A stretch of DNA of 64,000 bases from Sphingomonas glacialis (GCF_014653575.1 NZ_BNAQ01000002.1:186001-250000), one strand, 5' to 3'; positions 16,367-27,676 are shown, counted from the first letter of the stretch. Notes: generated by a model not told the origin, from the sequence alone. Made by a program: numbers and translations.

Positions 16367-16951
16367 ATGCGCTGCGCTATCGTCGGGCTGATGCTGTGGG
16401 CGACCCCCGCGTCGGCTGCCTCCCCCGCCCCGGCAGAAACCTCCACGCGGCCCGCGCCCGTGGCGCAACCCGCCAGCAACCCAGAGATGACCGCGCTGTT
16501 CGACGCCGACCAAAAGGCGCGCAACGCCCCCGCCACGATCGACTGGAAGGTGCTGTGGCCGGCGGATCGCGCCCGGCGGGCGCGGACGCAGGTGCTGCTC
16601 GACACGGGTGCCCTGCACAGCGGGGACGATTTCTATCACGCGGCCTATCTGTTCCAGCATGGCGAGACGCCCGCGGATTTCCTCAAGGCGCATACGCTCG
16701 CGGTGGTCGCAACCGCCCGCGGCAAACCCGAGGCGGTGTGGATCGCTGCGGCGACGCTCGACCGCTATCTTCAACGGATCGGTCAGCCGCAAATCTATGG
16801 CACGCAATTCCAGCGCGCTCCGGGACACGCCTGGACGCAGGAGCCGTATCAGCGCGACCTGCTGTCCGATGCGCTGCGCCAGGCGACCAATGTCCCGCCG
16901 CTGGTCGATCAGGCGAAGCAACTCGAGGGCTATCAACACCAGCCCGGATAA
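16367..16951 (+). CDS. Secreted protein resembling DUF6624
   Basis: 194 residues with a signal peptide (about 1-18, cleavage after PASA). The mature part has MTALFDADQKAR, DDFYHAAYLFQHGETPADFLKAH, then AAATLDRYLQRIGQPQIYGTQF, a pattern seen in DUF6624 proteins. The ATG at 16367 follows GGGAGTGGA and gives a clean signal peptide, unlike the longer upstream frame. Function unknown. Confidence 0.7.
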   Translation: MRCAIVGLMLWATPASAASPAPAETSTRPAPVAQPASNPEMTALFDADQKARNAPATIDWKVLWPADRARRARTQVLLDTGALHSGDDFYHAAYLFQHGETPADFLKAHTLAVVATARGKPEAVWIAAATLDRYLQRIGQPQIYGTQFQRAPGHAWTQEPYQRDLLSDALRQATNVPPLVDQAKQLEGYQHQPG

Positions 16952-17011
16952 CCGCCCCCCGTGGCAGTTTGTCCAATCGACGCGCCGCAGACAACCGCGT
17001 AAGGTCGCTCG

Positions 17012-18049
17012 ATGCTCCAGGCGTCTTCGCTCCCCTCCACCGTCCGCCCGCGGACGCTCTCCACCTGGCTGTTCGTCGTGGCCGCGCTGATCGTCGCGAT
17101 CGTCGTGATCGGCGGGATCACGCGGCTGACCGAATCGGGGCTGTCGATCACGTCATGGAAACCGCTCAGCGGCAGCATTCCCCCGATAACAGATGCGCAG
17201 TGGCAGGCCGAATTCGCCAATTACCGCACGATCCCGCAATACGAGGCCTTCAATCAGGGAATGACGCTCGCCGGGTTCAAGGCGATCTTCTTCTGGGAAT
17301 ATCTCCACCGCATGCTTGGCCGCGTGATCGGCCTCGCCTTTCTCGTGCCGCTGGTGTGGTTCGCGGTGCGGCGGCGGATCCCGCGCGGGTATCTGGTGCG
17401 GCTCGTCGCTTTGTTCTCGCTGATCGCGCTGCAGGGCACGTTCGGCTGGCTGATGGTCCGCTCGGGGCTCAGTGGGCGGACCGAGGTCGCGCCGGGCTGG
17501 CTCGCGACGCATTTGCTCACCGCCTTGTTCACGCTCGCCGGCATGGTGTGGACCGCGCTCGATCTTCGCGCGCTCGCCGACAACCGGCTGGCACGCCCTG
17601 CCCGGCTGCGGCTGATCCCGGCGATCGCGATCGCGCTGCTGTTCGCGCAGATCCTGTTCGGCGCGCTGACCGCTGGCCTGCGCGCGGGCTATGCGTTTTC
17701 GAGCTGGCCGTTGATGGGCGACGCGATCTTCCCGATGGCGACGCCGTTTACCGATCCGCTGTGGCGCAACCTGTTCGACAACCCGATCGTCGTCCAGTTC
17801 GTCCATCGCTGGCTCGCCTTCGCCGTCGCGTTCGGCGTGATGATGCTCGCCGCGCGCGCCCGCCGCGCCGGCTCGCCGCGCCTTGGGCTGGCGCTGATCG
17901 GCCTGGTCTGTGCGCAGATCGTGCTCGGCATCGTGACGTTGCTGAGCGGGGTCGAGATCGCCGTCGCGGTCGCGCACCAGGCCAATGCCGCCCTGCTCGT
18001 GATCGCGACCGCCGCAGCGGCGCACGCCGTCGGCCGCCGCGCGATCTGA
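17012..18049 (+). CDS. ctaA: Heme A synthase (COX15/CtaA)
   Basis: 345 residues, eight TM helices. It oxidises the C8 methyl of heme O to the formyl group of heme A for cytochrome oxidase. Family features are GGITRLTESGLSITSWKPLSG in the first loop, FFWEYLHRMLGR carrying an H ligand, a conserved H in WLATHLLTA, VQFVHRWLAF and VAVAHQANAALL near the C-terminus. The rest of the oxidase genes are not in this window. Confidence 0.95.
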   Translation: MLQASSLPSTVRPRTLSTWLFVVAALIVAIVVIGGITRLTESGLSITSWKPLSGSIPPITDAQWQAEFANYRTIPQYEAFNQGMTLAGFKAIFFWEYLHRMLGRVIGLAFLVPLVWFAVRRRIPRGYLVRLVALFSLIALQGTFGWLMVRSGLSGRTEVAPGWLATHLLTALFTLAGMVWTALDLRALADNRLARPARLRLIPAIAIALLFAQILFGALTAGLRAGYAFSSWPLMGDAIFPMATPFTDPLWRNLFDNPIVVQFVHRWLAFAVAFGVMMLAARARRAGSPRLGLALIGLVCAQIVLGIVTLLSGVEIAVAVAHQANAALLVIATAAAAHAVGRRAI

Positions 18050-18103
18050 CCCTCCGCAAAGCGCTACGGTATCAGAATACCCGTCAGCAAACCCGCACTT
18101 TGC

Positions 18104-18132
18104 TTGACTTTCGCAAGGCCAAGCAGCAATAG
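18104..18132 (+). promoter_or_regulatory. Candidate promoter of rplM-rpsI
   Basis: TTGACT (18104-18109), 17 nt, then CAATAG (18127-18132). The -35 is close to consensus as expected of ribosomal-protein operons; the -10 is weak. It would give a leader of about 95 nt. Confidence 0.45.
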
Positions 18133-18144
18133 CGCCTCCAACGG

Positions 18145-18200
18145 TGCCGCCTTGCCCGGGTGCCCATGAAGCCCAGCTTCATGGGAGATGGGGGGCGGCA
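18145..18200 (+). promoter_or_regulatory. Structured leader before rplM
   Basis: An inner perfect stem CCCATGAAG/CTTCATGGG (18163-18171 and 18177-18185, loop CCCAG) is enclosed by TGCCGCC (18145-18151) and GGCGGCA (18194-18200). The two nested stems sit between the candidate promoter and the rplM start, a place where ribosomal operons often carry autoregulatory RNA. Confidence 0.5.
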
Positions 18201-18234
18201 TCTGTCATTTTAGCATGTAAAGGTCACAAGCCCC

Positions 18235-18714
18235 ATGAAGGCGCTGATGAAGACCACCAAGCCGGCGTTGCCGCATGAGGTGGAGAAGAAATGGATCATC
18301 GTCGATGCCGACGGTCTGGTCGTCGGCCGTATGGCGTCGATCATCGCGAACATCCTGCGCGGCAAGCATAAGCCGAGCTTCACCCCGCACGTCGATTGCG
18401 GTGACAATGTCATCATCATCAACGCGGACAAGGTGCGGTTCACGGGCAACAAGCTCAAGGACAAGATCTATTACCGCCACACCGGCTATGCCGGCGGCAT
18501 CAAGGGCGTCGCGGCCGGCAAGATCCTCGAGGGTCGTTTCCCCGAGCGGATCATCGAAAAGGCCATCGAGCGGATGATTCCGCGCGGTCCGCTGGGTCGC
18601 GCCCAGCTGCGCAACCTGCGCGTCTTCGCTGGTACCGAGCATCCGCACGAAGCGCAGAACCCCGAAGTCCTCGACATCGGCAGCATGAACCGCAAGAACA
18701 AGGTGGGCAACTGA
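18235..18714 (+). CDS. rplM: Ribosomal protein L13
   Basis: 159 residues. Large-subunit protein and early assembly component. Diagnostic parts are [61 protein letters not shown] and the [20 protein letters not shown] motif. The start at 18235 (MKALMKTT) fits alphaproteobacterial L13; a second ATG is at 18247. The stop overlaps the rpsI start by one base (TGATG). Confidence 0.97.
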   Translation: MKALMKTTKPALPHEVEKKWIIVDADGLVVGRMASIIANILRGKHKPSFTPHVDCGDNVIIINADKVRFTGNKLKDKIYYRHTGYAGGIKGVAAGKILEGRFPERIIEKAIERMIPRGPLGRAQLRNLRVFAGTEHPHEAQNPEVLDIGSMNRKNKVGN

Positions 18715-19274
18715 TGTCCGACAACCGCCAGTCCCTCGCCGATCTCGCCGGCCTGACCAACACGCCGGCACCGGTTGCAGCGCCTGCCGCTGCAACGACC
18801 GCGCCTGCCACCGGCGAAGATTACGTTGCTGCCCCCTCAGCGCCGACGCACGAGCCGATGCCACTGCGCGAGCAGATCCTCGACCAGTACGGCCGCGCCT
18901 ATGCGACCGGTCGTCGTAAGGACGCCGTCGCACGCGTCTGGATCAAGCCGGGCACCGGCAAGATCACGATCAACGGCCGCGACCAGGAAGTGTATTTCGC
19001 ACGTCCGACGCTGCGTCTCGTCATCAACCAGCCGTTCGGCGTGACCGAGCGTGATGGCGCGTATGACGTCGTCTGCACCGTCAAGGGCGGTGGCCTCTCG
19101 GGCCAGGCCGGCGCGGTCAAGCATGGCATCAGCCAGGCGCTGACTCGTTTCGAGCCGATCCTGCGTGCGCCCGTCAAGGCAGCCGGGTTCCTGACCCGCG
19201 ACAGCCGTACGGTCGAGCGTAAGAAGTACGGCAAGGCGAAGGCCCGTCGTAGCTTCCAGTTCTCGAAGCGCTAA
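18714..19274 (+). CDS. rpsI: Ribosomal protein S9 with N-terminal extension
   Basis: 186 residues. The conserved S9 body is residues about 62-186 ([18 protein letters not shown] ... [18 protein letters not shown]). It is preceded by an Ala/Pro/Thr-rich extension of about 55 residues absent from the 130-residue E. coli protein; extensions of this kind occur in alphaproteobacteria. Translation is coupled to rplM through TGATG, and a strong terminator follows. Confidence 0.97.
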   Translation: MSDNRQSLADLAGLTNTPAPVAAPAAATTAPATGEDYVAAPSAPTHEPMPLREQILDQYGRAYATGRRKDAVARVWIKPGTGKITINGRDQEVYFARPTLRLVINQPFGVTERDGAYDVVCTVKGGGLSGQAGAVKHGISQALTRFEPILRAPVKAAGFLTRDSRTVERKKYGKAKARRSFQFSKR

Positions 19275-19297
19275 GCTTCCACGAAACTGTGGTACGC

Positions 19298-19329
19298 AAA
19301 GGGGCGGTCCGGCAACGGGCCGCCCTTTT
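19298..19329 (+). terminator. Intrinsic terminator of rplM-rpsI
   Basis: A 13-bp stem (AAAGGGGCGGTCC with GGGCCGCCCTTTT; two non-Watson-Crick positions) with loop GGCAAC and a four-T tail, 24 nt after the rpsI stop. Confidence 0.85.
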
Positions 19330-19396
19330 CGGTTCTGGTCGACCTGCTCGGTATACCGCGAGCCGGTTGGGCGCGATCTTGCATTGCCACGCTGCC

Positions 19397-20722
19397 ATGC
19401 CGAAATACGCGACAGCACCAGAAAAAACGACAAAGGGAAGTCCGGGTTTGACCGACGATCGCGCGCCGCAGGCGACCAACCAGACCGCCTTGCTCGACGG
19501 GCCATCGGACGACGTCGTCGAGACGACCGACTGCGCATCGAACGAGCCGACATCGTTTGCCGAAGCGATCGAACAGGTCGGGGCCGGGTCGCTGCTCGGT
19601 TACCGCTTGCAGCAACAGGCGATCCTGTCCGATTTCGGGCTGTTCGCGCTTCAATGCCGCGACAATGAAGCGCTGCTCGCCAAGGCTGCCGAAATGGCCG
19701 CCGACGGGATGCAAACCAGCCTTTGCAAAGTGCTCGAGTACCGCGCCGAACAGCACGACTTGATCTTCCGCGCGGGCGTGGGGTGGCGCGCCGGGGTGAT
19801 CGGCAAGGTCAGCCTCGCCGCCGACGACAAGTCCCCCGCGGGCTTCGCCTATCAGAACGGCACGCCCGTCATCTCGAACCATCTCGAGGGCGAGGAGCGC
19901 TTCCGCACGCCGAAGATCATGGTCGAACACGGCGTACGCCGCGCGATCAACGTGCTGATCTCGACCACCGCGGGCCCGTGGGGCGTGCTTGAGGTCGACA
20001 GCCCGAGCGCCGGCCAGTTCGAGGCCGCCGATATCGCATTCCTCCAGGGCTTCGCCAATTTGCTCGGCGTCGCGATGGACCGCCAGGAGGGCGAACGCCG
20101 CCTCGCCGAAGCGATCGATTACCAGAAGGTGCTCGTCCGCGAGGCGAGCCACCGCGTCAAGAACAGCCTGACGATGCTGTCGAGCATCCTCCATCTGCAA
20201 TCGCGCAGCAATCCGCTCCCCGAGGTCTCGAGCGCGCTAAACGAGGCGTCGGGCCACGTCATCGCGATCGCCCGGACGCACGATCAATTGTGGCGCCAGG
20301 ATACCGGACGGATCGAGATCCCCGCGCTGATCAAGGATCTGTGCGCGAGCCTTTCGACGCAGCTCGCCACCGTCACGCTGGAGTGCAGCGCCGACGACAT
20401 CTCGCTTCATGCCGACCAGGCCGTCGCGGTCGGTCTGCTGCTCACCGAGCTTGTCACCAATGCCGCCAAATATGCCTATGGCGATGCCGGGGGGCGCGTC
20501 GTCGTCACCGCGAAGGCGCAGGACAGCGCGATCGTCGTGACGGTGCGCGATTTCGGCAAGGGGTTGCCCGAGGCGTTCGACCTGACGAGCCGATCGTCGA
20601 CGAGCCTGGGTATGCAGCTGATCCGGACTCTGGTGCGCAGTCTCGACGGCGTGATCGACGCCGGATCCGATGGGGGGGCGTGGTTCGCCATCACCTTTCC
20701 GGCGAAGCCAGCGCACGGCTGA
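19397..20722 (+). CDS. GAF-domain HisKA_2-type sensor histidine kinase
   Basis: 441 residues, soluble. A GAF domain occupies about residues 75-235 (LCKVLEYRAEQHDLIFRAGVGW ... GVLEVDSPSAGQF). It is followed by a HisKA_2 box with H252 (REASHRVKNSLTMLSSILHLQ) and an HATPase domain (LLLTELVTNAAKYAY, VRDFGKGLP). This kinase type is common in the alphaproteobacterial general stress response (PhyR pathway), but no phyR or ecfG is in the window. The ATG at 19397 lies after the rpsI terminator; longer frame starts overlap that terminator and are unlikely. Confidence 0.88.
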   Translation: MPKYATAPEKTTKGSPGLTDDRAPQATNQTALLDGPSDDVVETTDCASNEPTSFAEAIEQVGAGSLLGYRLQQQAILSDFGLFALQCRDNEALLAKAAEMAADGMQTSLCKVLEYRAEQHDLIFRAGVGWRAGVIGKVSLAADDKSPAGFAYQNGTPVISNHLEGEERFRTPKIMVEHGVRRAINVLISTTAGPWGVLEVDSPSAGQFEAADIAFLQGFANLLGVAMDRQEGERRLAEAIDYQKVLVREASHRVKNSLTMLSSILHLQSRSNPLPEVSSALNEASGHVIAIARTHDQLWRQDTGRIEIPALIKDLCASLSTQLATVTLECSADDISLHADQAVAVGLLLTELVTNAAKYAYGDAGGRVVVTAKAQDSAIVVTVRDFGKGLPEAFDLTSRSSTSLGMQLIRTLVRSLDGVIDAGSDGGAWFAITFPAKPAHG

Positions 20723-20733
20723 GACCGGCGCGT

Positions 20734-21996
20734 TTACGTCCCGTCGAGTTGCGCGATCGTCGCGGTCGCCGCGGGCTCGCCCTTGAGCGCGAGTGCGGCG
20801 CGTTCGGCGCCCGCCATCACGCGCATGATGTTGCCGCCCGCCAGCTTGGCGAGATCGCGGTCGCTCCACCCACGCCGCGCCAGTTCGGCGAGCAAGGCGG
20901 GATAGGTTTCGACGCCGTCGAGCCCTTGCGGCAATTCGCTAAGCCCATCGAAATCGGATCCGATCCCGACATGGTCGATCCCCGCCACCTTGGCGATATG
21001 GTCGATATGGTCGGCGACCATCGTCAGCGTCACCGCTGGCTTGGGGTGCGCCAGCTCCCACGCCGCCAGCGCCGCCTTGGCCTTGTCGGGTTGGCCGATA
21101 TAGAGCCCGCCGAACGGCGGCGCATTGTAGCTGGCGATCTCGCCATTGTGCGCCGCCTCCCATAGTCGGCGCTGCTCCGAGACATAACTCGGCGCGAAAT
21201 TGACCATCACGATCCCGCCATTGGCGGCGAGCAGCTTGAGCACGGCGTCGGACACGTTGCGCGGATGATCGCACAACGCGCGCGCGCTCGAATGCGAGAA
21301 GATCACCGGTGCGCTCGACACGCGCAGCGCAGCGCGCATCGTCGCTTCGTTGACGTGGCTGAGATCGACCAGCATGCCGAGCCGGTTGAGTTCGTGCACC
21401 ACCGCCTCGCCGAACTTGGTCAGCCCGCCATGCTTCGGATCGTCGGTCGCCGAATCGGCCCAGGCGATCGTCCGCGAATGCGTCAGCGTTAGGTAGGATG
21501 CGCCGAGCTGGCGATAGGCGCGCAGCACCGCGAACTTGCCGTCGATCTGCCCCCCGCCCTCGACCCCGAGCAGCGACGCGATCCGGCCCTTCGCCTGGAT
21601 CCGGCGGACGTCGGCAGCGGTGGTCGCGGCCTCGAACACATTCGGATAGCGCGCGAAGATCTGCTGCATCAGCCCGATCTGCTCGAGCGTCGCCTCGACC
21701 TGTTGCGGGCCGGGCAAGCTGGCATCGACATAGACCGACCAGAATTGCCCGCCGACGCCGCCCTTGCGCAGCCGCGTTATGTCGGTGTCGTATTTGGCCG
21801 GGTCGAGCGTCGTCAGATCGACAGTCCAGCGCGCGTCGCCGGCGCGGCCGACGAGCGTCTCGGCCCAGTCGTTATGCCCGTCGATCAGCGGCGTGTCTTT
21901 CAGCACGCGCGCGACGCGAGCGTCGATGTCGGACGGCGCTGCATAAGCGGGTGCTGTGGCGAGCAGGAGCGGTGCGAGAAAGAGGAATGTTTTCAT
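20734..21996 (-). CDS. Membrane dipeptidase (peptidase family M19)
   Basis: 420 residues with a signal peptide (MKTFLFLAPLLLATAPAYA). Renal-dipeptidase-type zinc hydrolase: first metal motif DGHNDW (the H and D ligands), SLLGVEGGGQI with the bridging Glu, VDLSHVNEATM and FSHSSARALCDHPRNV with metal His, then HVGIGSDFDG. It would cleave dipeptides in the periplasm. It is convergent with the kinase at 19397, only 11 nt apart. Confidence 0.93.
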   Translation of the reverse strand: MKTFLFLAPLLLATAPAYAAPSDIDARVARVLKDTPLIDGHNDWAETLVGRAGDARWTVDLTTLDPAKYDTDITRLRKGGVGGQFWSVYVDASLPGPQQVEATLEQIGLMQQIFARYPNVFEAATTAADVRRIQAKGRIASLLGVEGGGQIDGKFAVLRAYRQLGASYLTLTHSRTIAWADSATDDPKHGGLTKFGEAVVHELNRLGMLVDLSHVNEATMRAALRVSSAPVIFSHSSARALCDHPRNVSDAVLKLLAANGGIVMVNFAPSYVSEQRRLWEAAHNGEIASYNAPPFGGLYIGQPDKAKAALAAWELAHPKPAVTLTMVADHIDHIAKVAGIDHVGIGSDFDGLSELPQGLDGVETYPALLAELARRGWSDRDLAKLAGGNIMRVMAGAERAALALKGEPAATATIAQLDGT

Positions 21997-22049
21997 TACG
22001 CCAGCGTATCGCGCAACGGGGGCGTTACAAGCCCTTCGGCATGCCCGGA

Positions 22050-22814
22050 TTATTCCGCGCGTTCCCGCTCGAGCGGACGATCGGGCGCCGGCGTCATCGT
22101 CCGCAGCAGCACGTCGAAACGCCCGTCGGCGATGCGGATTTCGTTGAACGAGGGCGGCGTCGTGCGCGTGCGTTCGGACAGCGTCCCTGCGCCGATCATC
22201 CGCACCACGGTGCCATCGACGCTATGCGCAATATCGAACGGATCATGGACATGTCCGGTCAGCACCGCATCCGCGCCGGCGTCGGCCAGCGCCCGAAGCG
22301 CAGCCGCGCCGTTATGCGTCTGCGCCGACATCCGCGTCTCGGGTTCGACCAGCGGATGATGACAGGCGATGAAGACCAGCTTTCCCGCAGGCACTTCGGC
22401 CAGCAAGGCCAGCGTGCGATCGAGCGCGCCGCGGCTCACCTTGCCCTTCGACCAGTTGAGCCGCCATTGCGCGCGCGCCGTCGTCACGAGCGGGACGATC
22501 GCGACGCCGGGCAAGTCGAGCGGCTGCTCGACCATCCGTTCGATTTTGCTCATCCGCCGATAAGGCCGGAAGAACCGGTCGATCGGGTTGAAATAGGGCA
22601 AATCGTGATTGCCGACTTCGACCGTCACCGGCACGCCGAGCCCCTGCAACCATGCGAGCCCGGCGGAGAACTCGCGGCGTCGTGCGCGCATCGTCAGGTC
22701 GCCCGTCATGATCACCGCGTCGGGCTGCTCGGCCTTGACCAGCCCCCCGAACCAGGCGACCGCTGCCGCATCCTCGCGCCCGAAATGCACGTCGCTGACA
22801 TGGAACAGCCGCAT
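22050..22814 (-). CDS. Calcineurin-like metallophosphoesterase
   Basis: 254 residues. Metal-binding signature motifs in order are DVHFG (8-12), GDLT, GNHD, H in ACHHPL and GHVHDP. The start ATG overlaps the stop of the upstream lipid kinase gene (TGATG), so the pair is co-translated. Members of this family hydrolyse cyclic nucleotides or phospholipid head groups; pairing with a lipid kinase favours a lipid-related substrate, which is inference. Confidence 0.92.
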   Translation of the reverse strand: MRLFHVSDVHFGREDAAAVAWFGGLVKAEQPDAVIMTGDLTMRARRREFSAGLAWLQGLGVPVTVEVGNHDLPYFNPIDRFFRPYRRMSKIERMVEQPLDLPGVAIVPLVTTARAQWRLNWSKGKVSRGALDRTLALLAEVPAGKLVFIACHHPLVEPETRMSAQTHNGAAALRALADAGADAVLTGHVHDPFDIAHSVDGTVVRMIGAGTLSERTRTTPPSFNEIRIADGRFDVLLRTMTPAPDRPLERERAE

Positions 22815-23644
22815 CACGCGTCCTTCTTGGTCGTAATGAAGAGCTCGCGCGTGGTGCCGAGCCGGATCGTGCTGCCTGGTTCGAGCATCACCGGTTCGCC
22901 GTCGACCAGCGCAAGCGCCGGCTTGTCGCCGCGTGTCCGGAATTGCTCGGCATGGCATTGCGTCACTTCGGACGCCTCGACCCAGTCGCCGGTCACCCAT
23001 TCCCAGCCGAGCCGCGTCAGCGCGCGAAAATCGCGCGCGTCGATCGCCGCGATATCGAGCCGCCCTGACTCTGCCCGCACCAACACCGCTTGCGCGCCGT
23101 GCTTGAGGCCAGGCACGCCGTCGAGCCGGATGCCGTGCCCGAACGTCCGTCGCCACGCCTGGCGCAGGGCGCGACCCAATCCCCGCAACCGCCCCGCCCG
23201 CACCAGCTCGCGCGCGCGGACCCAGGTGGCGGCCGGCCCGAGGATCAGCCCGACCAGCGCGCGATGCTCCGGCAGGTCGACCACCGGAAGCGCGATCTTG
23301 CGACCATGGGCGATCGCCGCGGTGACAATCGCGGCAGGATCGGTCGAGCCGTGAAGCATCTTGGCGAGCAGGTTCATCGTGCCGCCGGGCAGGATCAACA
23401 CCGCGCCGCGCCATTCCGCCAGCGCACTGACCGCCGCATTGATCGTCCCATCCCCCGCGAACAGCACTGCTGTGTCGACGTCAGCCGCATCGAGCGATTC
23501 GGCGGTTGGCAAGGGATCGCTCGGGAAAGCGGTGCGTCCGACCAGCGTCAGCCCCTGCCCGGCGAGCGACGCCGCGATGGCATCGGCCTTGGCGGGGGTC
23601 GCGGTGCCCGATTTGATATTGGTGATGAACCACAGTCTCTGCAT
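22814..23644 (-). CDS. Diacylglycerol kinase-like lipid kinase
   Basis: 276 residues. The DAGK catalytic fold is recognised from FITNIKSGTATP at the N-terminus, FAGDGTINAAVSAL (the GDGT nucleotide motif) and LILPGGTMNLLAKML. The ATG at 23644 (MQRLWFITN) is chosen because it places the first beta strand at the N-terminus. It forms an operon with the downstream phosphoesterase. Confidence 0.9.
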   Translation of the reverse strand: MQRLWFITNIKSGTATPAKADAIAASLAGQGLTLVGRTAFPSDPLPTAESLDAADVDTAVLFAGDGTINAAVSALAEWRGAVLILPGGTMNLLAKMLHGSTDPAAIVTAAIAHGRKIALPVVDLPEHRALVGLILGPAATWVRARELVRAGRLRGLGRALRQAWRRTFGHGIRLDGVPGLKHGAQAVLVRAESGRLDIAAIDARDFRALTRLGWEWVTGDWVEASEVTQCHAEQFRTRGDKPALALVDGEPVMLEPGSTIRLGTTRELFITTKKDA

Positions 23645-23716
23645 GGCGCGCTCAACGCACAGCGCGGTCAGAAGTGACTCCTGCGCAACGGAAAAAAACG
23701 CGATCCTGCGCGGCAA

Positions 23717-24163
23717 TCACGCGTTGGCGGCGTCCTTCGCAGGCTGTGCATCGGACAAATTGGCCCGGATCTGTTGCAACGTCGCGATTACGCGCGCCTG
23801 CTCGGCATCCGAGACCCCCGCCAGCGCACTGCCGAGCATTTCGTCGGCAAGATGCCCGAGATCGTCGAGCAAAGGCCGCGCGCGCTCGGTCAGGTAGATT
23901 TGCCACGCGCGCCGGTCGCTCGGGTCGCGTCGCCGCTCGACCAACCCGGCTTCCTCGAGCCGGTCGATCATCCGGCACGCGGTGATCGGCTCGACCTCGA
24001 GCATTTCGGCTAGTCCGCCCTGATTGATCCCCTCGCCTCGCTGAAGAAACTTCAGCACGCGCCACTGCGTCCGCGTCACGCCAATCGCGCGCGCGCGCTC
24101 GTCGAAGCGACGGCGCATCAGTCGCGAAACGTCACTGATCATGAAGGCGATCGAATCTTGCAT
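23717..24163 (-). CDS. MarR-family transcriptional regulator
   Basis: 148 residues. The winged helix is clear: RTQWRVLKFLQRGEGINQGGLAEML, then ITACRMIDRLEEAGLVERRRDPSDRRAWQIYLTE with the DxRxxR-type wing. The start at MQDSIAF (24163) removes 68 upstream residues that lack family resemblance. It is divergent from the OPT transporter, with a small palindrome over TATAAT between them, so it probably controls that gene. Confidence 0.92.
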   Translation of the reverse strand: MQDSIAFMISDVSRLMRRRFDERARAIGVTRTQWRVLKFLQRGEGINQGGLAEMLEVEPITACRMIDRLEEAGLVERRRDPSDRRAWQIYLTERARPLLDDLGHLADEMLGSALAGVSDAEQARVIATLQQIRANLSDAQPAKDAANA

Positions 24164-24171
24164 GGCACGCG

Positions 24172-24186
24172 GTATAATAAGCATAC
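24172..24186. promoter_or_regulatory. Candidate MarR operator
   Basis: GTAT-N7-ATAC overlaps a perfect TATAAT (24173-24178) in the divergent space between the marR and OPT genes. No good -35 is visible on the plus strand. The arms are short, so chance is possible. Confidence 0.3.
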
Positions 24187-24275
24187 TCAAAATATCCAGC
24201 GTTTCCTCGGGCGCCGCGCGATGTCCCGCGCAAAAAGCGCTGTCGTTCAGGGCGTCGCTTGTGCGAGATGGGGCG

Positions 24276-26222
<1,947 letters not shown>

Positions 26223-26226
26223 CCCG

Positions 26227-26353
26227 CCCCTCCCTTTGGGAGAGGGTGGCCGAGCGCAGCGAGGCCGGGTGAGGGAAGAGGACGAACTGCCCTCACCCTT
26301 CCCCCGCGGCTTCGCCGAGCGGGCCCCTTCCCTCTCCCGAAGGAAGAGGGAGG
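26227..26353. repeat. Inverted pair of hairpin repeats, family B
   Basis: Left copy 26227-26275 and right copy 26290-26353 face each other with about 14 nt between. The right copy shares the cassette 1 arm pattern (hairpin with GGGAGAGGG, AAGGGGCCCG, tail GGGAAGGGTGAGGG); the left is a shorter, diverged version. The right copy touches the stop codon of the GH130 gene. No nuclease gene lies inside. Confidence 0.8.
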
Positions 26354-27634
26354 TTAGGCCATCGCCTCGAGCAGCGTCTTGATGTCGATGAACGCGAACG
26401 CGACCGAGCTATCGGCCACGCCGTAGGGCACGAACAGCGTGTCGCCATGCCGGATCGCGCCGCACGTATAGACGACGTTGGGCACATAGCCCTCGCGGTC
26501 CTGGTTCGCCGCAGCGAGGATCGGCTCGCGTGTGCGGCCGATCACCTTGGCCGGGTTGGTCTTGTCGAGCAGCACCGCACCGATCGCATATTTGCGCATT
26601 GCGCCAACGCCGTGCGTCAGCAGCAGCCAGCCCTCGTCGAGCTCGATCGGCGGGCCGCAATTGCCGATCTGGACCAGCTCCCACGGATACATCGGCCCGA
26701 GCAGCTTTTCGCCCTCGTCCCAATGCGTCAGCGTGTCGGATTTGATCAGATACAGGTTTTCGCCGTCCTGCCGGCCGATCATCATGTACTGGCCGTTCAC
26801 CTTGCGCGGGAACAGCCCCATGCCCTTGTTGCGCGACGCCGAACCCGACATCGGCACCAGATCGAACGCGCGGAAATCGCGCGTGCGCATAAGCTCCGAC
26901 TGGATCGTCGAGCCGTTATACGCGGTGTACGTGCCGAGCCATTCGTAGCTGCCATCGTCATGCTGGAACTGGACGAGGCGAAGATCCTCGAGCCCCTTCG
27001 ACTGTGCCGCGGTGATCGGAAAGATCACCGTACCCGACAGCGTCGAATCACGATGGCGATAGACGGTGATCGGCCCCTCGGGCAGCTCTTCCTCGTCGAG
27101 CCCGACCGCATCGGTCGCGGTCGCGAACGGGGGCTCGGGCGCGAGCTTCAACTGGTTGCCGTCGGTAATGATGCCTTCGCGGAACGCGACCGAGGAGATG
27201 TGCCCTTCGCCCACCGCGCGCAAGCTCATCAGGATGCGCTGCGATCCCGCAGGCATGCCCGACTGGTCGAAATGCGGCACCGCGCTGGGGTTCATCAACG
27301 CCGCCGCAGCATAGCTGTATTCGTGGCAGAAATAGGCACCGATCAGCTGGCGCTTTTCGTCGCCGATCTCGCTGCCGTCGAGCCCGAGCATCGCCTCGAT
27401 CTCGTCGTAGCGCGTCATGAAGACGCGCCGCGTCTGCCAATGCCGCGCCTCGAAATCCTTGAGCACCACCTCGAGCTCGGCGCGCGTCTCTGCAGCATCG
27501 AGCGCCATCACGGCATTGACGATCCGCTCGGTGCGGTTGCCACCATTGCCGCTCCAGGCAAGGTGGAACGGTCGCACGACGACCCGTGACGGGTCGGCGT
27601 GGAGTCGCAATGGGTGTTCAAACAGCTCGATCAC
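26354..27634 (-). CDS. Glycoside hydrolase family 130 protein (beta-mannoside phosphorylase type)
   Basis: 426 residues. GH130-like blades are visible: VVVRPFHLAWSGNGGNRTERIVNAVMAL, NKGMGLFPRKVNGQYMMIGRQDGEN, WELVQIGNCGPPIELDEGWLLLTHGVG, GYVPNVVYTCGAIRHGDTLFVPYG. GH130 enzymes phosphorolyse or hydrolyse beta-mannosides; the exact substrate cannot be read here. The start is a GTG (27634) 42 nt after a glycosyltransferase gene, so the two form an operon. Confidence 0.88.
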   Translation of the reverse strand: MIELFEHPLRLHADPSRVVVRPFHLAWSGNGGNRTERIVNAVMALDAAETRAELEVVLKDFEARHWQTRRVFMTRYDEIEAMLGLDGSEIGDEKRQLIGAYFCHEYSYAAAALMNPSAVPHFDQSGMPAGSQRILMSLRAVGEGHISSVAFREGIITDGNQLKLAPEPPFATATDAVGLDEEELPEGPITVYRHRDSTLSGTVIFPITAAQSKGLEDLRLVQFQHDDGSYEWLGTYTAYNGSTIQSELMRTRDFRAFDLVPMSGSASRNKGMGLFPRKVNGQYMMIGRQDGENLYLIKSDTLTHWDEGEKLLGPMYPWELVQIGNCGPPIELDEGWLLLTHGVGAMRKYAIGAVLLDKTNPAKVIGRTREPILAAANQDREGYVPNVVYTCGAIRHGDTLFVPYGVADSSVAFAFIDIKTLLEAMA

Positions 27635-27676
27635 AATATCGCCTCGCGTAACGCCTTGGCGACGTCGCGAGCGAGG

